Below, in pieces: positions 1 to 5,023 of a DNA stretch of 6,585 nucleotides. A model generated the notes under the pieces. That model was not told where the DNA came from and did not search any database. It saw only the letters and a list, made by a program, of their open reading frames with translations. A program made the position numbers and the translations under genes. The stretch is taken from positions 1 through 6,585 of the forward strand of contig CAKTSW010000080.1 of assembly GCA_934613165.1 (NCBI GenBank), read 5' to 3'. Position 1 is the stretch's first letter. Each line of letters begins with the position of its first letter. This DNA comes from an uncultured Ellagibacter sp. GTDB lineage: Bacteria > Actinomycetota > Coriobacteriia > Coriobacteriales > Eggerthellaceae.

Positions 1-167
1 TCGTTGATGCGGCGCAGCACGCAGAGCGCGAGCGCGATGGCGTGGTCGCTCACCACCTCGGTGCCGTAGCCGGGAGCCGTGCACACAGCGACCTTGTGGT
101 CGGTCGCGGCGTCAAGATCGATCGAGTCGTAGCCCACGCCCGTGCGGCTCACCCCGGCATGCTGAAA
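1..167 (-). pseudogene. D-2-hydroxyacid dehydrogenase fragment, N-terminus missing, continues past window edge
   Basis: On the minus strand an open frame runs from 167 to the left edge. It reads VSRTGVGYDSIDLDAAT, then APGYGTEVVSDHAIALALC. This is the conserved stretch of D-isomer-specific 2-hydroxyacid dehydrogenases (phosphoglycerate dehydrogenase / C-terminal-binding-protein type) where the first part of the substrate domain passes into the NAD domain. A full protein has roughly 65-75 residues before this point, but here an in-frame TAA lies at 168-170. The only start in the remaining frame is a GTG at 150-152 with no visible Shine-Dalgarno sequence. The upstream +1 frame ends in EAGNFSMPG and its TGA (149-151) overlaps the GTG. 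A frameshift is therefore possible, but the residues further upstream do not look like the family. The catalytic and NAD-binding residues lie beyond the window, so whether the gene is dead cannot be settled. Family call is firm; pseudogene status is inferred. Confidence 0.7.
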
Positions 168-251
168 TTACCGGCTTCGGAGTACGCACCGAAGTCGCCC
201 CTCGGCACGAACATGCCAGCCCGCCCCGCACGCCGCCGCGCGGGTGCATTC

Positions 252-1361
252 TCAGGAACCCTTATAGGCATGCAATCGCACACGGGCGGCCTTCCCTGTC
301 GGTTCCAGGTCGTTTCGCACAGGCAGGGATACACGCCGAAGCACCAGGTAGGCGTTCAGGTTTCCCGTGCGGCCGTCCGCCTCGAAACGCGCGACCGTCT
401 CCGCTTCCCCCTCGACGCTCGCCGCGAGAGCGTCCGCTTCCTGCTCGGTGAAGCTGTGGCAGTACCGATACGCCCCCGGCTTGTTCTGCCACCCGATCAG
501 GTAGTCGCCCGCGTCAAGCTGCGGAAGCCCGAGCTCTGCCCGAGCGCGGGCATCGGTTTCTCGCGCCCGTTGAACCAGGTCGGGACTGTTCGCGAACTGC
601 CAGAGCGAGACGACGACGCCGCCGCCAGGGCGAACGCCGCGGACGAGCGCGCGCAAGAGGGTTTCCCGAGCCGCCGTCGTCGGCACGTGGTGGAAAAACC
701 CGAAGCAGACGGCAAGGTCGGCGAGGGACCCGTTTCGGAACGCCGCGGCGAGAGCAGCCTGCGAATCTTCCCCAAAAAGCGCGCCCGCGATGTCGAGCGC
801 CGTGAAGCGCACGGTCGATGCGTTTTTCGGCGCAGCAGTTGAGCTATCGACGCACAACGCTTCCCCGCGTTCGGCTCCCTCCGCACATGTGGGCTCGTCT
901 GCGGCGCGAGACGCGCATTTCGACCCTTGCGTTGACCGAGTTGCCGACGACGATGCAGGCTCGCCCGTGGCACGACGCGGCGCGCACCCGCCCGCGTCGG
1001 TAGCAGAAGCGGACTCGCCAGACGCGTTACTTGGCAACAAGGCCGACGCAAGGGAAGATCCGAGGCGCGCATCTGCGGGCGCGCCGCCTTCCGCGAGTGC
1101 GGGGCAGTTGTCCACGGCACGGTAGTCGAAGGGGATCCCCGGATAGCGTTTCTCTAGGAAATCGAGGAATCGCATGTTGCCGCAAGCGACGTCGAGCACG
1201 CGGGAAGGCGGCATATCGGGCGTGAATCCCGCCTGATCAAGCGCACGTTCCCATCCCGCCCACGCGCCGTGGCGCGTCGAGGAGAACGAAGCCGCGTTGT
1301 CGCGGTAGAACGCGGAGGTTATGTCGCAAAGCGCGTGCGCTGTTTCGGTGTTCATAGGCAT
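252..1361 (-). CDS. Trm9/ALKBH8-like SAM-dependent methyltransferase (putative tRNA wobble uridine methyltransferase)
   Basis: 369 residues from the chosen ATG at 1361; an ATG at 1355 gives 367. Visible: FYRDNAASFSSTR (residues 18-30), which matches the FS.TR signature at the start of Trm9/ALKBH8 methyltransferases; SAM-binding motif I VLDVACGN (55-62); HH at 224-225 after the central strand, as in Trm9; GDYLIGW (285-291) and YRYCHSFTEQE (298-308), matching the family's W...YRYYHL.. element; and a C-terminal GNLNAYLVLRR. The eukaryotic relatives methylate cm5U34 to mcm5U34 in tRNA. Divergently placed elp3, which makes cm5U, supports the same substrate here; that role is inferred. Unusual points: residues about 92-182 (816-1088) are an Ala/Ser/Gly/Thr-rich low-complexity insertion between the second and third strands of the fold, and about 26 unmatched residues follow the normal end. 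The long upstream extension to 1511 is unlikely to be translated because the promoter-like -10 box lies inside it. A generic small-molecule methyltransferase remains possible. Confidence 0.8.
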   Translation of the reverse strand: MPMNTETAHALCDITSAFYRDNAASFSSTRHGAWAGWERALDQAGFTPDMPPSRVLDVACGNMRFLDFLEKRYPGIPFDYRAVDNCPALAEGGAPADARLGSSLASALLPSNASGESASATDAGGCAPRRATGEPASSSATRSTQGSKCASRAADEPTCAEGAERGEALCVDSSTAAPKNASTVRFTALDIAGALFGEDSQAALAAAFRNGSLADLAVCFGFFHHVPTTAARETLLRALVRGVRPGGGVVVSLWQFANSPDLVQRARETDARARAELGLPQLDAGDYLIGWQNKPGAYRYCHSFTEQEADALAASVEGEAETVARFEADGRTGNLNAYLVLRRVSLPVRNDLEPTGKAARVRLHAYKGS

Positions 1362-1368
1362 CGCGAGC

Positions 1369-1396
1369 ATTGTAGCGCAAGAGCGCTGCCGGAGAA
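1369..1396 (-). promoter_or_regulatory. Promoter of the Trm9-like gene, probably giving a leaderless mRNA
   Basis: On the minus strand TACAAT occupies 1374-1369. A weak -35 candidate TTCTCC lies at 1396-1391, 16 nt upstream. Seven bases separate the -10 box from the ATG at 1361, which is where a transcript would be expected to start, so the mRNA would begin at or next to the start codon. No Shine-Dalgarno sequence precedes any of the three in-frame ATGs at 1370, 1361 and 1355. A short inverted repeat (GCCGG at 1388-1392, CCGGC at 1399-1403) overlaps the -35 region. Confidence 0.5.
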
Positions 1397-1518
1397 CGCC
1401 GGCAAGAGCATAAGCGAACAGGCCGAAGCGCCGGCCCTGGCGCCCCTCCCCTCTACGGCGACGAGCGCTGTTTGCACAAGAAGGCATCATGCTTCGGCCC
1501 GACGTGGGCACGTCATGT

Positions 1519-1612
1519 TCGACCGCATCATCCGCGTGCGGGCCGGTGCGCGCCGTGGCGAAGAAGAAGCTTCCGCCGTTCTACCAGCAGGTGAAGGAAG
1601 CCGACCCCACCC
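1519..1612 (+). pseudogene. Partial duplicate of the 5' part of elp3
   Basis: This stretch repeats elp3 positions 2105-2215 (codons about 24-60) in the same orientation. Eighteen bases at 1519-1536 are identical to 2105-2122. The 73 bases at 1540-1612 match 2143-2215 with two substitutions. Between these blocks elp3 has 20 bases and this copy has 3, a net loss of 17 that destroys the reading frame. Translated in its second frame it gives GPVRAVAKKKLPPFYQQVKE, one residue different from Elp3. It has no start in frame with that block and stops soon afterwards. The small number of substitutions suggests a fairly recent copy. It is not a simple tandem duplication, because the sequence following it is unrelated to elp3. 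Confidence 0.85.
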
Positions 1613-1645
1613 GCAGTGAGCGGCTCCACGCCTATACAGCCCTCT

Positions 1646-1935
1646 GCCATGGCGGGCAGGGACGGCTTTGTAAAACGGGATTGCGTTTCTGCCTCCTCAA
1701 TGGCGGCTTGAGACGTTTTTGCAAATGCAATCAGCCTTTCCTCTGTTGCAAAGCCGTCCTTGCCCGCCAAAATGGCTTTGTTGACGCGCAGCACTTCTTG
1801 CAAAAGCGGCATGGGCCGCCATCGGAAGCCCGAAAAACGCATGCGACTTTGCAAACCCGTCGCAGCCCGCCATTTCAAGCGCAAAAAAAGCGCTCGCGCT
1901 TGCAAAAGCGTCGCAAGCTGCCAGAAAAGGGACGC
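1646..1935. repeat. Array of six degenerate 51-bp repeats, two forward then four inverted
   Basis: A TTTGCAA-type core preceded by a TGGCGG block recurs six times. On the plus strand the cores are at 1667-1673 (TTTGTAA) and 1718-1724. As the reverse complement they are at 1746-1752, 1798-1804, 1849-1855 and 1900-1906. Spacing is 51 bp between the two forward units and 52, 51 and 51 bp between the inverted units; orientation flips at about 1735. The general unit, read 5' to 3', is GCGTTTTT, about 8 variable bases, ATGGCGGGC, 4-6 variable bases, ACG, 1-2 bases, then TTTGCAA and about 10 variable bases. Copies differ at many positions, so the array is old or evolving. Because 51 is a multiple of three, the minus strand stays open and gives a weak 17-residue periodicity, but I see no start or family that would make it a gene. 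Confidence 0.8.
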
Positions 1936-2020
1936 GGTCACGCCACCAGGCGCCCCGCCTTGCCTCGCACGGCTACAGGCACGCATCCGGCTGCAGACGC
2001 ACAGCAGGGGCTCGATGCCC

Positions 2021-2030
2021 TACAATAGGA
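2021..2030 (+). promoter_or_regulatory. elp3 -10 box immediately before the start codon; leaderless or near-leaderless start
   Basis: TACAAT lies at 2021-2026 and the elp3 ATG at 2035, leaving eight bases between them. Transcription would be expected to begin at about 2033-2035, on the start codon. An AGGA at 2027-2030 could pass for a Shine-Dalgarno sequence with a 4-base spacer, but a transcript from this promoter would not contain it. No good -35 hexamer is visible about 17 bases upstream (CGCACA). The same box and distance occur at the divergent methyltransferase gene. Confidence 0.5.
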
Positions 2031-2034
2031 CACC

Positions 2035-4065
2035 ATGCAGAAAACCCTCGAGAACATACTTTCGGCTTTGCGGGAAACCGGCGAGCCGCTTGACGCGAAC
2101 GCGCTCGACCGCATCATCCGCGCGCGGAACCGCGAGCTGCGCGGGCCGGTGCGCGCCGTGGCGAAAAAGAAGCTTCTGCCGTTCTACCAGCAGGTGAAGG
2201 AAGCCGACCCCACCCTCTGGCGCAGCTGGAACATCGACGGCGCGCTTGAGGAGAAGCTCGTCCGCACCCTGCGCATGAAGCCGATGCGCACCGCGTCGGG
2301 CGTGGCGACCGTCACCGTGCTCACGAAGCCCTGGCCCTGCTCGAGCGCATGTTTGTACTGCCCGAACGACGTGCGCATGCCGAAAAGCTACCTCGCCGAC
2401 GAGCCCGCCTGCCAGCGCGCCGAGCGCAACTGGTTCGACCCGTACTTGCAGGTGGCGCTGCGCCTCCGCACGCTAACCGACATGGGGCACACCACCGACA
2501 AGGTCGAGCTCATCGTGCTCGGCGGCACCTGGACCGACTACCCACGCGCGTACCGTTTCTGGTTCATGCGCGAGCTGTTCCGCGCGCTCAACGAGGCCGC
2601 ATGCCGAAGCGCGCAGGACGAAAGCATCGCGCAACGCCGCGCCTTCTACGAAGAATGCGGGCTGAAAAGCGAGCGCGACGACGTGGCCGCCTTCGCCCGC
2701 GCGGCGCAAGAACGCGTGACGCGGAAAGAGGCGACCTACAACCAGGCCGTACGCGCGCTTTACGGCGAAGACGCCGGCTGGCAGCGCGCCGCCGCAAAGC
2801 AGACGGCGACGCTCGAAGAGGTTACGCGCGAGCACGAGCGCAACGCGCACGCGGCGGCGCGCTCGGTCGGACTCGTCATCGAGACGCGCCCCGACTGCAT
2901 CACGCCCGCCGCGCTCATCGAGATGCGCGCCCTCGGGGCGACGAAGGTGCAAATCGGTATTCAAAGCCTTGACCAGCGCATTCTCGAGGAAAACGACCGC
3001 CATATCTCCATCGATCGCATCGGGCGCGCCTTCGAGCTTTCGCGCCTGTTCGGCTTCAAGATCCACGCGCACTTCATGGCGAACCTCCTTAGCGCCACAC
3101 CGGAAAGCGACGTCGCGGGCTATGCCGCCCTCACCCACGACGCGCGCTTTCTGCCCGACGAGGTGAAGATGTACCCGTGCGCGCTCGTGGCCGGCACGGG
3201 CCTCGTCGCGCATTTCCGCGACGGCAGCTGGCGTCCCTACACCGAGGAAGAGCTTCTGCACGTGCTGACCGAGAACATGAAGGCGACGCCGCCCTACGTG
3301 CGCGTGTCGCGCATGATCCGCGACATCTCGTCGCACGACATCATGGCCGGCAACAAGAAGGTGAACCTGCGCCAGATGGTCGACGCCGAGCTTGCGAACG
3401 AGGGCGCGCCCATCGACGAAATCAGGACGCGGGAAATCGGCACGCACGGCGCCGACTTGGGTGAGCTCGCCATTAAAGAGGTTCCTTACGAAACGACCGT
3501 GTCGAGCGAGCGCTTCCTCGAATGGGTGACGCCCGAAGGGAAGATCGCCGGGTTCTTGCGGCTGTCGTTGCCGAAGGCGGAGGCCATTGCGAGCGCTCAG
3601 GCGGAGAGCGAAGCTGGGGAGCCCGCAGATCGGGAGAAAGCCGTAAGCGAGGGCACCTCGGCCGGCCGAATCGGAGCCGGCAGCGCATGCTCCAGCGTCG
3701 CCCGCGGCGAAATCGCCGATGCGAAGGCGCATGCATGCACCGACAACCCCGCTTCCCCATCAACGAGCCGCGGCGACAGGTCGGCCGAACAAGCAAAGCA
3801 GACCGGCCTTCTCGCCTTCCCCTTACGCGCGGGCGAGGCCATGATCCGCGAAGTGCACGTATACGGGGCCGTGGCGGCGCTTCATCACGCGAGCACCGGC
3901 GCGCAGCATGCGGGGCTCGGCCGCAAGCTCGTCGCGCGGGCATGCGCCATCGCGCGGGATGCCGGCTATACGCGCATCAACGTCATCAGCGCCGTGGGGA
4001 CGCGCGAGTACTACGAGCACCTCGGCTTCGAACAGCGCGGCCTCTACCAGCAAAAACAGCTGTAG
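2035..4065 (+). CDS. elp3: Elp3, tRNA uridine(34) 5-carboxymethylaminomethyl modification radical SAM/GNAT enzyme
   Basis: 676 residues. Elp3 uses SAM radical chemistry and acetyl-CoA to build the cm5 side chain on wobble U34 of tRNA. An N-terminal RNA-binding segment is followed by the radical SAM cluster CSSACLYC with C102, C106 and C109 (CX3CX2C). Next come the family-specific FDPYLQV, DKVELIVLGGT (155-165), a helical charged stretch of about 190-280, IETRPDCIT, VQIGIQSLDQ, the HFMANL...TPESD element, VKMYPC and NKKVNLRQMVD. The acetyltransferase domain begins near 603 with MIREVHVYG, contains the acetyl-CoA loop QHAGLGRKL, and ends with ISAVGTREYYEHLGFEQRGLY. Residues about 514-597 (3574-3828) are a low-complexity Ala/Ser/Glu-rich insertion just before the acetyltransferase domain, which is the main reason the protein is longer than the usual 500-550 residues. 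No SD is required if the message is leaderless. Nothing follows on the same strand, so it appears monocistronic. Confidence 0.95.
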   Translation: MQKTLENILSALRETGEPLDANALDRIIRARNRELRGPVRAVAKKKLLPFYQQVKEADPTLWRSWNIDGALEEKLVRTLRMKPMRTASGVATVTVLTKPWPCSSACLYCPNDVRMPKSYLADEPACQRAERNWFDPYLQVALRLRTLTDMGHTTDKVELIVLGGTWTDYPRAYRFWFMRELFRALNEAACRSAQDESIAQRRAFYEECGLKSERDDVAAFARAAQERVTRKEATYNQAVRALYGEDAGWQRAAAKQTATLEEVTREHERNAHAAARSVGLVIETRPDCITPAALIEMRALGATKVQIGIQSLDQRILEENDRHISIDRIGRAFELSRLFGFKIHAHFMANLLSATPESDVAGYAALTHDARFLPDEVKMYPCALVAGTGLVAHFRDGSWRPYTEEELLHVLTENMKATPPYVRVSRMIRDISSHDIMAGNKKVNLRQMVDAELANEGAPIDEIRTREIGTHGADLGELAIKEVPYETTVSSERFLEWVTPEGKIAGFLRLSLPKAEAIASAQAESEAGEPADREKAVSEGTSAGRIGAGSACSSVARGEIADAKAHACTDNPASPSTSRGDRSAEQAKQTGLLAFPLRAGEAMIREVHVYGAVAALHHASTGAQHAGLGRKLVARACAIARDAGYTRINVISAVGTREYYEHLGFEQRGLYQQKQL

Positions 4066-4428
4066 TCTGGACATGAAGAGCCACGCGGCCTTCGCGATCC
4101 GCACGTTTAGCGCAGCCGCACATCGCCCGCAACGCCACGTCGTTCGCACGTCAACAAGAAGGGCGCGATGCCATGGCACGCGCGACTTCGCGGCCCCTGA
4201 CGTTCGTTGTGACGCATTATTCTCCCAAGACCCTTGTTTCTACCAACTTTTTCGAATTTAGGGCCGCAGCGTGAAAGCGGAAGGTCGATTGTCGCCAACT
4301 GCCTATCACTGACCAGGCAAAACGCTAGCGAGCATCGCAAGAGGAATCGCCCGGATGCCTTTCCCTACCCTAAATTCGCGAAAGTTGGCAGAAATCGAGC
4401 CGTGCGAACAAGAGCAGGCCCCTTCCCC
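4066..4428. other. Convergent intergenic region between elp3 and the acetyltransferase gene
   Basis: This gap of 363 bases separates the ends of two convergent genes. Apart from the paired inverted repeat at 4237-4394 I find nothing with a clear function. No stem followed by a T-run is visible just after either stop codon. The open frames crossing it on both strands (for example 4107-4340 minus) have no family resemblance and are probably chance. A 5-bp stem TGCCT/AGGCA lies at 4300-4319 between the repeat arms, without a T-tract. Confidence 0.5.
4237..4394. repeat. Separated 27-bp inverted repeat, possible MITE-like element or bidirectional terminator
   Basis: The left arm at 4237-4263 and the reverse complement of the right arm at 4368-4394 match at 24 of 27 positions. 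Both contain TTTCT.CCAACTTT followed by CGAATTTAGGG; the three differences are A/G once and TT/CG. The arms enclose 104 bases that code for nothing recognisable. AT-rich arms in a GC-rich genome and a total length of 158 bp would suit a small non-autonomous element, but I see no target-site duplication just outside (left flank ends CCTTG, right flank begins CGAGC). Alternatively the two arms could fold together as a long-range stem between the ends of two convergent genes. Confidence 0.7.
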
Positions 4429-4866
4429 TCACCGCAACCTCATGTACAGAAGGGGATACGGGCCGCCTTCCTCGTCTCGGTCGGTTCGCTTGTAGACCTC
4501 GAACCCCATGTGCTCGTAGAACCCGACGGCTTGCTGGCTCTGCTCGTTGACCGTCGTCTCGCGTACCCCGCACTCGTCGATGCCGAGCTGGAGCAGGCGC
4601 CCGCCTATGCCCCGCCCCCGCGCCTCCGGCACGACGAAGAGCATCTCCAACCGCACGCCCTCGATCCCCATAAAGGCGACCGGTCCCTCGGCCTCGACAA
4701 CGATCAGGCGCTCCACGCCCTCCAACGCAGACGGCACATACCCCTTGATGCGCCGTACCTCCGCGTCGGAAAGGAACGCATGCGTCGCCCGGACCGATCG
4801 CTCCCACACGTCCAGAAGCTCGCCCATCAGGCGCGGGTCGCGCTCCTTGACCTCATACAGCCTCAT
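4429..4866 (-). CDS. yjaB: YjaB-like GNAT N-acetyltransferase
   Basis: 145 residues, close to the usual size of E. coli YjaB. Visible: THAFLS (28-33), the strand LEMLFVVPE leading into the acetyl-CoA loop RGRGIG (83-88), TTVNEQSQQAVGFYEHMGF (104-122) with the conserved tyrosine at 117, and PYPLLYM near the end; all are hallmarks of this subgroup. It transfers an acetyl group from acetyl-CoA, but the acceptor is not known and cannot be read from the sequence. The longer open frame to 5052 is rejected because its upstream part overlaps another gene's remnant and resembles no protein. The ATG at 4866 overlaps the TGA of the upstream methyltransferase stump as ATGA. No SD is present because the bases before it belong to the 32-bp palindrome (4 bases away), so translation probably depends on ribosomes finishing the upstream frame. 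Confidence 0.88.
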   Translation of the reverse strand: MRLYEVKERDPRLMGELLDVWERSVRATHAFLSDAEVRRIKGYVPSALEGVERLIVVEAEGPVAFMGIEGVRLEMLFVVPEARGRGIGGRLLQLGIDECGVRETTVNEQSQQAVGFYEHMGFEVYKRTDRDEEGGPYPLLYMRLR

Positions 4867-5012
4867 TTCGCCTTGGTTGCGCGCGATCGCGCGCAACCAA
4901 GGTCCAGGATGCGCCGCCCCTTGTCTTTGGGAACGAAGCTCAGAAGCCCCCGCCCGTATTCGGCGGCGAAGCCGTGCTTGCTGTCGTACAGATCGGCGTT
5001 CCACTCGCCCAT
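4863..5012 (-). pseudogene. N-terminal stump of a class I SAM methyltransferase (49 codons)
   Basis: The frame begins MGEWNADLYDSKHGFAAEYG and continues to RRILDLGC. This is the start of a trans-aconitate-methyltransferase-like protein ending inside motif I, where GTG and about 200 more residues should follow. Instead it reads ARSRATKAK and stops. The break coincides with the palindrome at 4871-4902: the codons for LGC lie in its first half and the wrong residues come from its mirror half. The start ATG at 5012 lies 11 bases after the stop of the SpoU-type gene, with GGGG about 5 bases upstream as a weak SD. Its TGA overlaps the next gene's ATG. It cannot bind SAM as it stands. It may persist as a translated leader that couples the acetyltransferase to the operon; that is inference. 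Confidence 0.75.
4871..4902. repeat. Perfect 32-bp palindrome without a loop
   Basis: CCTTGGTTGCGCGCGA at 4871-4886 is followed directly by its exact reverse complement at 4887-4902. In minus-strand reading the first half encodes part of the ILDLGC motif of the methyltransferase stump, and the second half sits four bases before the ATG of the acetyltransferase. In mRNA it could form a 16-bp helix less the few bases needed for a turn, right at that start codon. There is no T-run after it on either strand, so it is not a typical intrinsic terminator. Confidence 0.9.
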
Positions 5013-5023
5013 GACGGCCCCAC

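Noticed and set aside
42..842. Plus-strand open frame of 266 codons
   Set aside because: It is antisense to the dehydrogenase fragment and the Trm9-like gene, is Arg-rich, and matches no family; typical GC-rich shadow.
1450..1495. Seventh copy of the 51-bp repeat (TTTGCA at 1471)
   Set aside because: It is out of phase with the array (196 bases from the first core) and lacks a clear TGGCGG block at the right distance.
1362..1511. 50-codon N-terminal extension of the Trm9-like protein
   Set aside because: It is Arg-rich with no family similarity, and the TACAAT box points to initiation at 1361 or 1355.
1646..1935. Possible CRISPR array
   Set aside because: The whole 51-bp unit varies and is partly conserved throughout, units occur in both orientations, and there are no constant repeats with unique spacers or cas genes.
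1528..1986. Minus-strand open frame of 152 codons over the repeat array
   Set aside because: It is open because the period is a multiple of three. It reads antisense through the elp3 fragment, has no SD and no recognisable domain.
2473..3732. Minus-strand open frame of 419 codons
   Set aside because: It is fully antisense to the well-conserved elp3 and has the His/Arg/Val-rich look of a shadow frame.
4080..4100. Intrinsic terminator after elp3
   Set aside because: Only a 4-bp GCGG/CCGC stem is present and no T-run follows.
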